Positions 36,250-47,887 of a DNA stretch of 64,000 bases are shown one piece after another. Position 1 is the first letter of the stretch; every line of letters starts with the position of its first letter. The notes under the pieces are model-generated. The model was not told the DNA's origin, did no database searches, and was given only the letters and a program-made list of their open reading frames with translations. The DNA comes from Haemonchus contortus (taxonomy: Eukaryota; Nematoda; Chromadorea; Rhabditida; Trichostrongylidae), in NCBI GenBank assembly GCA_000469685.2, contig LS997566.1:31986996-32050995 (forward strand). The letters run 5' to 3'. A program made the translations under genes and the position numbers.

Positions 36250-37276
36250 TTAATGTTCGAAGACGCTTCGGCTACTCATCGACGGTGACACGCAGAATTT
36301 CTTGAAAAACCCCCGCCCAAGTTTCTTCCGTGATTCTTTAGGAGCAGTAAAAGTGGTGCGTTTTGAAGCGCGGGCTTTCCTCTCCGGTATAGATTGTATC
36401 CAAGGATCCATCAAATTATGGTCCTGATTCCTAGGAGGATTGGAGGTTGGGGTGAAGTCGCGAACATGTCCTCAGCACCATCCTGATCTTTTCCCATTCG
36501 TGAGCAATTACGCGTTTCCCAGAAAAATCTTTGACCCTCAGCTTCATCCTCCCCTCCTCCCAGAAAAACACTTCTTAGAGAGGTTCGGATTAAAGTTTGT
36601 ACTTTTCTCGACCAAGATTTGCGATATCGCTCTGATGGTAGAGATTTTAGCCCAAACCATCATGGAAGAGGGAGAGTGGCTACGGGAGACGATCTTACTG
36701 TTTTTAGCGGCTCCAGCGCTCGTAGTGTAAAACATACATATTCTCTGGAATCTCATTATTTCTTTCACGCTAAACACCGCCAGTTAGAAAGAGTGTGAAG
36801 ATGCGCGTGCTGCTGGCGAAGAGCACACAGTATTTGTTCTTTCTCTCCAAGTTCTTCTCGTCAAGAGGCTTGAAAGGCTTTCGAATGCTATCTGGATGCA
36901 TTTGTGTTTTTTTCGAGATAGACTCTTCTCATCGGAGTAGAATAGGTATGCAAACAAATCAGAAGTCATTCATTTCTTTCTTGTTTCTGCAGGTTCCGCA
37001 GCGGAATCTTTCCCAAGCATATTTTATTCGGAAAAGGGTCTTATGTGAGACAAGGCGACCGTTTTGAGGTTTGTCGTTTACCTTTCTACGCATCGCGATC
37101 CAAGAGACTGTCATGTGGGACATATTGAAACGAGGAGCGATCCTGCAAAAACACTCACCAAATGCGCAGACGGAGCGTCTGCGCATTTGGTGAGTCTTTT
37201 TGCAATGTCTGACTGTCTTAATGGATGTCTGCGAGGCTCCATCGTTTTTCGAAATCTGACGGATCGATAGCACCAA
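36250..37276 (-). pseudogene. Mariner/Tc1-like transposase relic
   Basis: The N-terminal DNA-binding part is open from 37276 to 36959 (IRQIS near the start and MSHMTVSW as a helix-turn-helix-like core). Later, in other frames, AAKNSKIVSRSHSP and SSMMVWAKIS (about 36640-36700) correspond to the conserved region between the first and second catalytic Asp of these transposases. Further C-terminal pieces are scattered down to about 36250. Multiple stops and shifts show it is non-functional. The palindrome at 37153-37195 lies in the N-terminal coding part. Confidence 0.7.
37153..37195. repeat. Perfect 20-bp hairpin, 3-nt loop
   Basis: Arms 37153-37172 and 37176-37195 (actcaccaaatgcgcagacg and its complement) surround the loop gag. 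Allowing one mismatch, the arms extend about eight bases outward into gcaaaaa / tttttgc. It lies within the mariner-like transposase relic. Confidence 0.95.
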
Positions 37277-37399
37277 AGTAGATATGTGGGCTAAGGTATA
37301 TCGTAAACATAAGGGAATGTGCAGATTTGGAGAAAACCTCTAAACCAGGAAATCACCTGCGTCCCAGAAGTCGTTACCATAATTATGGCGCACCCTGTA

Positions 37400-38507
37400 T
37401 TATAAGTGCATCTCAGCCAACATCATGAAGTTGCAGAACTACCTGACTCCCTGAAGGGAATACTCTCCTAGCCTCAGTCGAGCCAGTTTTGGAATGAACT
37501 TCGTATTCGACTCCCATTCAGATTAAGAATGCCGTTTAGAATGGCTTACGTGACTAGTGTATTGTTTATTGTTCATTGTTTAATACGTCATTCGACATGT
37601 CGTCAAAAACATAAATATGATGCATAGAGACAAAAACTCAAACTGAAATAACTAATTACCATAACAAGTCAAAAGTGAGGATATCTATAAAGGAAACGTA
37701 ACCACTATCTCGTCATTCTATTTACTATACCTAGAACTGAGCATTGCGAACTAGCAACAATGGTTTGAAAAGCTTGAGTGTAGCGCAAGACGAGAGCTGG
37801 AGAACTGACACAGAGGTAACCAATTTCACAAATTGTATAATAGAATGATAATCTAGTGACAATAAGCGCGTAAACCAAGTATAGCAAAGGCACACCCATA
37901 AGCAGTTGGCGCAGTTAGCCTCGAAGCAAGAAGCACTTGCTCGGAGTGGGACCCCACATCAGCCGGCTATGATGCCCTTCGCCACAACTGGGGTCATAGG
38001 AACTCGACGAAACTTCGAGAATTGGGTTTACCAGCCACCCACGTGGAATTGACAAGCCGGGGTAGCACTGAAGCCAGATACCACTCGCAAGCAAAGCGAA
38101 CAACACCAACTGTGAATGGAGGGTCTTCAAATTATGTGGTGAGCAAATAATTTGATTCATCTCTGGTCCTCACCAGCTTGGTCGTAATGCAACACAAAGA
38201 ATATAACCACAATTAAGCACAGTGATGGAATGCCCTCTTGGTTTAGGCAGGCGCTGATTCTAGGCCAACAACGTCAAAATAGAAACCTTAGATAATAAAT
38301 TTTCTCGAAACGATGACGTAATGTATGACGGAACAGTTATGGAATGAAGGAGCTTATCAATCAGTGAATGACTCCTTGAAATGGGGGGAGCCTAACAAAG
38401 CTCAATAATCTGAAGAACCACAATCTTCCCAACACTACGTCTTTAGAGTAATGCAATGCAAATGGGGCTCTCTTTTATCTCTAATGCTTGCAGTTTTTTC
38501 ATTTCAG
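37400..38507. other. Intergenic with dispersed repeat family D
   Basis: Positions about 37905-38110 resemble about 47580-47790 (shared 'cggctatgatgcccttcgcc' and 'ccacccacgtggaa' variants). Nothing else is recognised. Confidence 0.45.
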
Positions 38508-39139
38508 AATGAACGATTGGGTATGGTGGATTACCTCAATAACAAACACTACTACAAACACGATTGGAGTCACTGCCAATGTTTTTTTTTTGATTTGCGT
38601 CATATTCAAGAAGACTCCGCAACAGCTGGCCACTTACTCAGTTATTTTTTTTGACACTGCACTCTGCGATTTATTCGCCTGCTCTACTGCTCTTCTAGTG
38701 AGACAGAGGTATTCACTGTGCTTTGTGTGCTAAGAACAAATGCCGATCATTGCTTACACCTAGAACGGATTCTACTGATGCTCGAAAACAGTTCGAAAAA
38801 CCTATTTGAGTTTGAGCTAAGCATACCTAAGATCTGCCTCTGACTGGATTCACTTATAGTTATCTTCCAATTTTCAGGGGCACAATTCACTGTACAGATG
38901 ATTCATGAGATTTCTCGCTGGGATGAATCTGTGCCCCTCCTCCCTTACGCTGGTTCTGCACCCGAGCCGATTACTACGTTGCTGGTGTTATTGTGCCATC
39001 TCGACATCGAAGAAGTTCCAACAGCAGGACGGCGGGGCAGTGGTGGCCAGATCTAGCGACGACAGACGTAGACACTGACATTTTGAAGGCCAGAGACGTG
39101 TCTACTCTAGCAGATGCGCAAACGTCGACATCCAGTCCT

Positions 39140-39620
39140 CGCCGAAACCTCCGCGTCCCCTACCAGACGTGACCTTTTATAAAGTCGGGCGGTACCGCGA
39201 CACTATATGTGGCCCTGTCAGGTCGGAAAACGGCCTAAATAGGGCGCTAGATGGGTGTCAAAAATTGGCGCATGTGTACGCACGGACGAGTTACTGCGGC
39301 GCTGTAGAGGCTGCGCATTCTCAAGAAAATCCACAAGAAAAGTTCAAACAGCTGGTCACTATCGACTGTGATAGCAAAAGGCAATTTTGTGCAGTTTTGG
39401 CTCGAAGTAGTTAGCTCTTTGGGCAGTCGCAACAACCGAAATCTTGTCCAGGTACCCCTTCCACGCCATTCCTATCATGGTAATCTCGTACAACCCCTAT
39501 TTTCACCACCTTTAAAGACCTTAATTTTTACCAAACCAATATTCCCGCTTCCTTTATTACTGATACCCTGATCCCAACCGGTACTTCCGCTTTTAGCTTT
39601 TTGCTTTTTGACTCGAAAAG
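39140..39620 (+). repeat. Dispersed repeat family C, copy 2
   Basis: Lies in the first intron of the srd-like gene. It shares ctgtcaggtcggaaaacggc, gtaccccttccacg and atggtaatctcgtacaa with the copies at 33.8 and 50.6 kb. Non-coding. Confidence 0.65.
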
Positions 39621-40559
39621 CGTGAAAGCATTGTGAACTGCGCTTTTAAGAGAAGAAAGGAGATGAGGAAAAGTACTCTACGGAAGCTCAATGAAAGTTA
39701 TGATTAGTTGCTACAATGACTTCATGAACAGTGAGAGTTTCATGGAAAGGCATTTCATGGGGCTTCTAAGGATGAGATACATAGGGAGCTGCGGGAAAAA
39801 AGAGCAAAAAGTAACGGTCGCCGTTCTCGACATTCAGTAACAGAAGTTGAACACTCCTTTCGCTAACAGTTCGCCTGTTCATTTTTGTGTGACAGCCTAA
39901 GAGATAAAGTTCACATATCTGACCCTGCAAAAGAGATTATTGCAGCGAAATTAGTTTGTTGGTCGTGCGTGATGGGGATAGGTCAGGCAAATAATGTTTC
40001 CCCAGATTCGCTCAAGTTCCATTCTGTTTCAGAACTATACCTAGCGGTATGGGTATTTACTTCATTTTCAATGGACCTTGTACACTGTCTGGCCCTTCGG
40101 CATGCTACTTTATGTGAGTACTCAGACCAAGAGTCTGCCGATTATGCAATAAACAAGAATCTATCACCTCTCTAGAATTACTAAAGCCCTTCCGCCTTAG
40201 GTATGGTTTCGTGTTACATTTGCACTCTCATGCGGTATGGGGAATTTTGTTTTCATTCGCTTACCGTTATTATATCATTGGACGTCCTCCGCCGTCCGAG
40301 GCAGCATCGCAGTTTTTCTTATTTTCATCTATTTGCCGTCATTCATTCAGCTCGTAAGTTCTATACAGTCATATACACACACCTCTTACTTATATGATTG
40401 TTTGATTTCACTGATATAGAAGTTGCTAAGTGGGGCTTTCGCCTCAAATCACATCATTTACTTTTTTGGAATGTGCACCTGCATTCGGCTGTAATCACAA
40501 AGCACTGTGCAGTACTAAGAGCCTTTTTGTCACACAAATGACTTGAGATAGTCTCTCGA

Positions 40560-40720
40560 TGTAAATGGCGGGGCTTTTACCCTTTCAGACGAGTCTGGCA
40601 TCAATGGGGAGACAGAAGGCCTGGTTGACCTAGACGGGTACTGACCCACGTTCGAACACCGATCAGGCATGCGTGATGAGTGTGTCACTTCCCATTATAC
40701 CGCCTCCATTCCTGTAAATG
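40560..40720 (-). mobile_element. tRNA-derived SINE fragment
   Basis: The minus strand contains 'gtgttcgaacgtgggtcagt', 'caggccttctgtctcc' and 'gccagactcgtctgaaaggg', matching the head and middle of the SINE. It lies in the third intron of the srd-like gene. Confidence 0.55.
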
Positions 40721-42031
40721 TGTTCAGAAAAAATCAAACATTCCTACATAATTTGTCATTGTGGATCAATTTTTATGTAAATTTGGCGTCCTCAATTGAA
40801 TCACCTTTCAGGCTGTGTTTTCCGTCTCCTCCCAGAATAGCGACATGACTAAAAAGGAGATCGAAGAGGAAACTGGATACAATGTCAGCTCGGAGTGCGT
40901 TAGCGGACACCTGATGGATTGGAAAATTAATTGTATTTCTGCTCCAAGATCCTAGCGCCCCTTATAGTGTTCATTAGTGTTCTCATACTAAGAAAACTGA
41001 CCATTTCAGCTTTGAGTCTTGATACAGCAAAAATGTCTGAGAACACCAAAGATTACACTCACAGCTTCTGAAGGTGAGCAACTGCTTTTTCAATTTCTGA
41101 ATTTATTTATTATTAATTAGTCTATAATTGTAGAAGCTATTGTTCCTTCTTCCTTTTTAAACCTCATTCATGAAACAGATTATGAGTGATACCAGAACAG
41201 ATTTTATTTTAAGGTACTCACAATCCAGGCTTCATTGCCCATGTTTTTCGTTATTGGTATTACCTGTCATTTACTTATGCAGTCGGACATTTATCGTCAT
41301 CCCCTTATGGAAAGCTCCTTTATTTTTGTTGTCCAACCAGTACCAGCGTTGAATCCTTTCATCATGCTGTATTCTATCGGTCCTTATCGTTCATGGGTGC
41401 AAGGTGCACTGCAAAACTTTTACAGTTCTTTGTTTCCGCGGGCAAGAAAAACAAATGCCGTAGCATCCACTGTGGATGTAGTGATTGTTTCTAGTCGGTT
41501 GTAGACCTACGTATGATCGCTGAATTTTCATGACGAAGTTGCCATGTCACTCACTGCTAAGACTATCTTCAAAAGACCCAATTAATTTCGTCCCGTTCAA
41601 TGGTAACAGTAGAGTTTTTGGCTACTGATGCTCGCTAACCAAACTCAAGTATAAGACCTTGAAACTGTGCCCTATGGTTGTAGACGACCGGACTTGCGCC
41701 ACAACGCGAAATAGTTTGAAAAGTGTTAATCCAATAAGCATCTACAGTGCGCGTCAATTGCATATGCCATCCCCTATTTTTTCTTTTATCTGAGTTGTTA
41801 GGCAACATTGCGAGCTGAAATGTTGACCAACACTTACTGAGTAAACATGGTCTCAACAAAGCCTAAACATATTTGAACGCTGGGGTAGCGCCCTTTTTCT
41901 TGGTGATAAAGTGAAAATTAGCCGCGTCAATTGCTTATGCCATGCCTACATTGCTACGAATATCTCAAGTCCGCGCAGCCCTATAGCCTTCTGTCCAAAA
42001 CTGTCCTGTCCGCAATCCAAAGCAGTCCACC

Positions 42032-42601
42032 ATGCCTAAGGGTCGTCGTCTATCTTCAACAGAACAAAGCCAAATTCAATCGGTTCGTCAAGCAGGCCAT
42101 AGCAACAAGGCCATCGCGGAACAATTCGGCCGATCCAGACGCTGCATCGACGATTTCGTGATCCTGCGGCATACGGTCAAGCACATGGAGACACGAGCCG
42201 GCCACAGACTGATCTCTAGATTGGCTTCCAATTCAACCATGAGTGCCAATCAAATTCGTGCACGACTTTCACTAAATGTGTCGACTTCCACTGTATTGCG
42301 AGATATTCGTCGTCAAGTATTCTTGAGGAGGCAGAGGATGAAGCCAGCTCCCCGTCTGACCTTGAGACCGGAGGCCGCGAAGCGCGTCTCGCGTTCAACT
42401 TTGGGGTGGCAAGGGGATCACCATGTGGATGTATTGGATTGGCCTCCATGCTCCCCGAACCTAAACCCCATAGAGAATCTCTGGGGTATCTTGGTGCGCA
42501 GGGTCTTTGCCGGAGGGGTCCAGTATGACTGTGTTTCTTCGCTGAGAGCAGCCATTCTAAGTGCATGGAACTCAATTCCAGAAAACGTCACAGCCGACTG
42601 A
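42032..42601 (+). CDS. Internally deleted Tc-type transposase (189 aa)
   Basis: The N-terminus MPKGRRLSSTEQSQIQ is followed by AIAEQFGRSRRCIDDF, a paired-like helix-turn-helix. A second DNA-binding block covers residues about 60-115 (MSANQIRARL, TVLRDIRR). At about residue 124 the protein passes directly into DWPPCSPNLNPIENLWG, which holds the last acidic catalytic residue, then the C-terminal helix and a TGA stop. The segment that should carry the first two catalytic Asp is missing (usual length about 340 residues), so it cannot catalyse transposition. The frame is uninterrupted, unlike the other transposases here, so a DNA-binding protein could still be made. Expression is unknown. Confidence 0.8.
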   Translation: MPKGRRLSSTEQSQIQSVRQAGHSNKAIAEQFGRSRRCIDDFVILRHTVKHMETRAGHRLISRLASNSTMSANQIRARLSLNVSTSTVLRDIRRQVFLRRQRMKPAPRLTLRPEAAKRVSRSTLGWQGDHHVDVLDWPPCSPNLNPIENLWGILVRRVFAGGVQYDCVSSLRAAILSAWNSIPENVTAD

Positions 42602-42932
42602 CGTGGGTCTGTGTTGCGGTTCGTTTCCAAGGAATGCGTAGCCATTGCTCTGTCCCCTTTTCTTCCCATTGCCAAGATGATATTCAACTCCCGCCTTTTC
42701 ACTACAGTTCGAGAACATCGCTTGAGAGCAAAGCAAATAAATATGTGATCAAATAATTCTAAAGAGTGCTTCATCTAGGTAGTCTAGTTGTCAATTGTTG
42801 TTGCTCTATTCTAAGAATACTACCACGCCTTCCATTATGTTACGTTGTTCTACCTTCATCTGTGTTTGCTTCTGCAATTAGTATGTTTAGGTTATCTAAC
42901 TGGTGAAGTTCCTGTTACAAGCGCATTTCCGA

Positions 42933-42958
42933 GTGCATAAATAAATAAATAAATAAAA
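42933..42958 (+). repeat. AAAT microsatellite
   Basis: Six imperfect ataa/aata units. A complementary TTTA tract lies at 47237-47264; such tails are typical of retroposon 3' ends, but no retroposon was recognised around them. Confidence 0.6.
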
Positions 42959-43280
42959 TGTTATTCAAAATCTCGTTGACATTATGCCAATTAGAATCTT
43001 TGAAGTTATTCGTAAAGAAGGTGTCCAACTAAGAGTTGATGCTTGTGCTTTTTCTGTTTTTTTCATTATGTGTTGAAGTATGGCATATAATTTTGACGCA
43101 GCGCATTTATTAAAATGAACTGTAAAAATGAAGCTGTTTCTTTGAACAGGTGTATGTCTCGTATATGTGAGTCTCTGACACAGTCCACTGTAGTGCACTA
43201 TGTCACATGTGACAGAAGTAGGTAGGAATCGAGATAACAGGAAAATGTGGGGGTGGCATAAGCAATTGACGCGCACTGTA

Positions 43281-44202
43281 TAAGCTTTTCATCATTGGCT
43301 TTTCGATGGCACAACGAGTAGAAAAAAGTGGAGTTTTCTTGACTCGATTAACCCATTTTGAGATGCGTTTACGCAATCGACTTCCATACTGTTTTTGACA
43401 GACGTCTATGCATATTAAACCTATAGAGTTCACGAGCAATTCCACAACCAGCCCGCTTTGTGCTTCTCGCTTGAAGGAGTTGAACACGAACAATGCTATT
43501 TGTATAGCCTATCCAAGTCTGTGAAAAAAACATCGTGTTTCGACAAATGTATTTTCCAGTAGCTGTCTCGAGATGAAACTAGACTCGTTTGTGTAGATAC
43601 TGTCAGATTAGACTGTAGACTTTCTTGTGGTTGTGTTGAAATAAACGTTTCATATCGTGTAGTTCAACTACAAGAAACTTTAATTATCATATGAGGAACT
43701 CAGGGATTGATTCACTTCTGCATCATACTGTGACAAACACAAAACAAAGACTAATATACGAACAATTATTTATGTACTGCCCATTATCATACGAAACGTG
43801 CGAAATCATCCAAGGTGACAATGAAATCAGCAGTATAGGCGCAGGCTGGTTATGAGTTTTCTCCGAACGATAAACCCAGAAGTATTGATATTTTCACTGT
43901 TTGCTAATGCAAGCCTAGCCATGATGATTTGAAAGGAAAAAAATCCAAAAGAGACTACGACTTTTTCATGCTTCTTGACGATAATCTGTATACGCTTGTG
44001 GGCACAAACAGTTGATTGCCCCCATATAATTAAAAAAAGAGAGTGTGAAATTTTTCACCATGACACGAGACTTTCGGGAATTTGCTACATTAACGTTGTA
44101 TATATTATGTCTATGTATAAAGATGGTCGGAATATGTACCATATCCCTAATCATGTCTGAAAAAAATATGCAGCATTTCTTATGTCTTCAGAGTTTGTTA
44201 AA
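43281..44202. other. Intergenic, nothing recognised
   Basis: No supported gene or repeat. Confidence 0.35.
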
Positions 44203-44451
44203 ATGAAGATACCATCATTCACAATAATCCTTCATCGCATGTCGGGAGACAGGCAGTTTTTGCCGACAGTCGCGGACCAGTTGCGTCGCTGTTGCAATTT
44301 TGGCACTCCTCAACAGCTCGATCGGTACGCGATCAATATTTTCGGCATGATGTACTTTGGTTTTATTATTGTTTTATTCCTTACTTACTGCTGTGCTTCT
44401 GCTTCATACCTTCGCATGTCACTCTTGCCGACTCCGAAGCGACAATTCTGA
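44203..44451 (+). CDS. Possible small single-pass membrane protein
   Basis: An acceptor-like tatgtcttcag ends at 44191, 11 bases before the ATG. The 83-residue product has a hydrophilic N-terminus with two adjacent Cys (RRCCNFG), then one hydrophobic segment at residues about 46-68 (YAINIFGMMYFGFIIVLFLTYCC), and a short basic C-terminus ending in TPKRQF. This layout fits a small single-pass membrane protein, but I recognise no family. No AATAAA is close downstream. It lies between two transposons. Confidence 0.35.
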   Translation: MKIPSFTIILHRMSGDRQFLPTVADQLRRCCNFGTPQQLDRYAINIFGMMYFGFIIVLFLTYCCASASYLRMSLLPTPKRQF

Positions 44452-45658
44452 TTCAGCTGCACCACACCCCCATTTTTGCATCAATTTTATCTTGGATGTA
44501 GCCCCAGCTTCAACAGTACCCATGCGTTAAAGTGTTTTATAAAAAATCGACATCCAGCGGTACAGTTTCGAATGGCCGAGAACAGTTTTCATTCGGCAGT
44601 GCATTTCTTAAGTGAAAGGCCGTTCTGAGTTTCTGCGATTTCAGAATGAGTAACTGGCACATGCACATTCAACATTTCATGGTGCGAGATTCATCATTTT
44701 GAATACAGAGCTCAGCACGGGGAAATTTAAGTTTGGAGGAATTTGCAAAGGAGAGAATGTGTCGCAAATTTGATGGAAAGCTATATCCACTGCTTTCATG
44801 AAAGCATAGTGTCGAACTTCTGGCGAAACATGGTTCAATATTCAAGCCACTGGGAGGCAGATAGCCAGATCCCTACATGTTCCAGTACACATTTAACTTC
44901 TTATCACGAGGAACTTACATCAGAAGCTCTGATCAGCATCAAAATGTTTATTACATGCCCGAAGTATCTACGCTGTAAATTCTTAAGAATTTATGTTACC
45001 TACTCGAAGGCCCAGTTAACGGCACAAGTGTTTCTAAGAGTGTGACCCAATAGGATAGCTCAAAAGAGGCTGCTTGAATACCTCGTAACAAGTGGTCCCG
45101 CTTGGAACACGTACACACTCAAGGCGTACGAGTCCTCACGGTGTTGTGGAGGTTATCGAGGTCGCCTGCGCACCCAGATGCAATAGACGCAGGCTTTTGG
45201 CCGTTACATTCTGACCCAACCCATAATCCTACCACTCTTTTGAAAGACTTGTATTTCTCAAAATGGGCCAACTTTCGCGTTCTCCCTGCTACTTCTGTAG
45301 TATTCTAGACTATCACTTCCATATTCGTTCAAAATTATGTACCCCAAAAAAATGGTGAGCCGTGCCTTCAAGCGTATTCATTGCCAGCAATATGATGGAC
45401 GTGAAATGAGCAATTCCTCACTACTTTGAAGTAGAACTGCTTCACAGTTTTGTATTCCAAGTTGGAGGCTGAAAGGTATGTTTTTTGCAGAACTAAATGT
45501 ATTTCATGTCGTCAGCCTTCCCATAAACGATAACACCTCTTCTCTGTTTTCATAAAATAATAAATTCAGAACGGGCGGGGCGCTGAGGGACCGAGATAGA
45601 GACTATTACATGGAGAACACATGTACCTCGTCGTCAATGTTGTGAATTCGCTGCTTAC
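44452..45658. other. Intergenic, nothing firmly recognised
   Basis: The open frame 44743-45045 has no recognised domain. Positions about 45050-45180 weakly resemble 34220-34320. Confidence 0.35.
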
Positions 45659-46920
45659 TACAGGGTGAGCCAAAATTATGATTACAGCGCGCGCGCTGAC
45701 GCTCATAGCAACTTTTTCCTGACTTCATAACTACTCGTTCGCTTTCTTCCATTTTACAAGGTAGATTACATTATTATCTTCCTAATGATACTGAACTTTT
45801 GGGAGATTTTGAAAATAATGTAAGCGTTACTACCCCGTGAATCAATCGTCGCTTTGCATTTGCAAGCACTTTTAGCACGGTGCCTCTACAGACGACTTAG
45901 CGTAACAAGGCAGGTGGTATATTCAACCATGCGACGCTTTCGAGAGTGGGGAACAATAGCAGATAGGTGTGGTATATCTAAGAGGCTTACGGTTATATTT
46001 AGGGGGAGTGAAAAGGAAGCAGGGCGAAGGTCCGCGTAGCATCGATGTCCATTCTGTGCCCAAAATAACTGGATGAATGGATATTTCATGAAGCTTTTTG
46101 CAAGAAATCGTGAAGTATCATCTGCACGACAAGTCCTTTATACTTTATTCCCCAGTGAAGAGGCTAAAGAGAAGAGAAAGATTGGCTCACAAAAGTTGCC
46201 CCGCCGCATCCGGAAAAACTTTCGTACGGCTTACGTATTCCTGTTTACCAACGAAGAGGTATTCAAGGTGAAAATGTGCTAAATAAGCAGGGTGACAAGA
46301 TTTGTATAAAGCTGAAAGGACTGAAAGTGATGCAGCGCTAGGCTCACTAACTTTTTGTGATAGCCTTTGCAAGGATCACCGCTGAGGCAAAGACACCTTA
46401 ATTTTGTAAATTAAAGAATGAAAGTGGATTCGGAAATCTTTTTGATTTCGCCGTGCGCAATAGAACACTTTGGTGATTCAAGCGGGACATATTGTCAAGA
46501 TGAAGCTCCTGACTGCAGATCAGAAATTGTCTAGAAGTTTCGTAAAAGAGGTTCCCTGACGTCACAACCTATAAGCAGTAACTACTCTGGAGGCCTGACC
46601 TAAGTCCCATGGATGTCTCAATGTGGTCAACCTTGGAAAGAAGCATGCGCTAGTCCAAGCAAGAAGTGAAATATTCTCGAAAATACCTTGCAGGAGGCAG
46701 GGATCAACTCGATGACCTCAGCTGCGTGCCACCTTCAACGTCGTCCATCGTCGTCTCTGGGGTTGGGTGAAAGCAGAGAGCAGCAGATCCCAGTTTCAAT
46801 GTACTATTTTGATAAGAGATTAGTATTGAACACTTTTCTGAAAATGGTTTGCTCTATTAGCTTTCTATTCGCTTTCGGACATGTATTGTCTGTGAAATCA
46901 TGATTTTGGCCCACCCTGTG
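45659..46920 (+). mobile_element. Mariner-like DNA transposon (degenerate, 1.26 kb)
   Basis: The left end tacagggtgagccaaaatta and the right end ...ccaccctgtg (reverse complement cacagggtgggccaaaatca) form inverted repeats of about 26 nt with few mismatches. The termini are related to, but distinct from, the 36.1-kb element (same acagggtg start and length). A plus-strand transposase relic lies inside. Confidence 0.8.
45854..46680 (+). pseudogene. Mariner-like transposase relic
   Basis: Begins with a helix-turn-helix segment (VTRQVVYSTMRRFREWGTIADR). A later frame carries FLFTNEEVF (about 46240), a degenerate version of the FSDEK catalytic box in which Asp is lost. Near 46590 another frame reads WRPDLSPMDVSMWSTLERS, equivalent to the WP..SPDLNP.D..VWS catalytic block. 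Frameshifts and stops separate the pieces. Confidence 0.7.
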
Positions 46921-47887
46921 CACTCCCATGTCCCGAAAAATTTGCATGAAATTCGAAACAACTGTTGCACAACAACTTTAAAGTGAAATCGTTACCGAAA
47001 TTTCATGGTAAAAGGTCAGCTGGCGGTTGTCCAAGAATTATGGCCCTCCTTATAGTTAGGTCTCACCATTAGCACGTGGCGAGCTGAGCAAAGGAACAGT
47101 TACAGTATCCATGGTCCACGACGCCTCGCCAACTCGAGAGAGTTACGTGAAACACCTGCCAGTGTACAATGACTGACCTCCTTACCTACCTTGAAGATAT
47201 ATCTACCTTTTCCGAACTCCAGACATGCCCTTTCTTCTATTTATTTATTTATTTATTTACTTATTCATGCGTTCTATGACGCGCCAGCTACACCAGGCGA
47301 GGTAGGACTGACAGATGGACTCAGAAGAATAAGAATTAAAGCAACAACTGATAGCTATAATGAAGGGCAAATGAAACAGTTGTAAGTTAACAAATCTAGG
47401 AAGAAGAAAAAGTGAAGGTGAAATGAACCAGAGCGAAGAATTGCTGAGCGATGAGAAGGGAGAGATTCTTCAAGCGAGCTGCTTCCCTCTGCGAGTAGGA
47501 CAAAAGGTAGCGGGAGGTCTCACCTTGACTCATGTGTTCCCAAAAAAGAAGTCACACGAAGCAATGAAGCCCTAAGCCTCGAGTCCTTGGAGTTAGCGCT
47601 GCAGCTTAAGTTAGCACCAGTCGGCCATGGTGCCCTTTCGCCACTTGAGGGGTCATGGGAGTGTACCGGAAAATCGCGACACGGGTATGCCGACCGCCCA
47701 CGTGGAACCGGCAAACTTGACAGAATCTGCAACTCATCCTTTCCATTTCCCACGCTAGAGTAGTCATAGCCGCGTTTCGACGTTCTGGGGGACACCATTA
47801 ACAGCGAAGGATTCTATATGACCAAAGACCGTCAGACCGTTGTTTCTTCATATGTTCGTAATTTTTTCTATAAAGAAGTGGAAACAT
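46921..47887. other. Intergenic with family D repeat
   Basis: Contains the TTTA microsatellite at about 47237-47264 and a family D repeat copy at about 47580-47790. No supported gene. Confidence 0.45.

Larger units (their letters stand above)
36142..37399 (-). mobile_element. Mariner-like DNA transposon (degenerate, 1.26 kb)
   Basis: Terminal inverted repeats tacagggtgcgccataaata at 36142 and its near complement ending at 37399, both starting with TA. A frameshifted transposase lies on the minus strand. A 20-bp hairpin disrupts its N-terminal half. Confidence 0.85.
38508..41504 (+). pseudogene. srd-like 7TM chemoreceptor gene, frameshifted
   Basis: Nematode serpentine receptor, expected in chemosensory neuron cilia. 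Exons: 38508-38708, 40033-40113, 40201-40353, 40812-41073 and 41214-41504, with matching phases. The first ATG (38509) follows atttcag by one base, suggesting trans-splicing. Exon 1 has TM1 and TYSVIFFDTALCDLF of TM2. Exon 2 has the SGMGIYFIFNGPC loop. Exon 3 has HSHAVWGILFSFAYRYYI, then shifts frame before AVFLIFIYLPSFIQL. Exon 4 has TGYNVSSECVSGHLMDWK, a shift at about 40930 into TM5 (ILAPLIVFISVLIL), then MSENTK and a third shift before LHSQLLK. Exon 5 has VLTIQASLPMFF through NPFIMLYSIGPYRSW and TAG. The order and motifs fit the Srd family. Three frameshifts of the same direction make it a pseudogene or a sequence with base-call errors. Confidence 0.85.
41743..43280 (+). mobile_element. 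Tc1/mariner-type transposon with internally deleted transposase
   Basis: Terminal repeats tacagtgcgcgtcaattgca at 41743 and its complement ending at 43280 (TA on both sides). A second copy of the motif, cgcgtcaattgcttatgcc, lies inside the left end at about 41925, recalling the internal repeats of some Tc elements. The 1.54-kb element contains one open frame (42032-42601) lacking the catalytic middle. Confidence 0.85.

Noticed and set aside
37905..38110. Family D repeat as a tRNA-derived SINE
   Set aside because: A box A-like TGGCGCAGTTAG is present, but no convincing box B was found.
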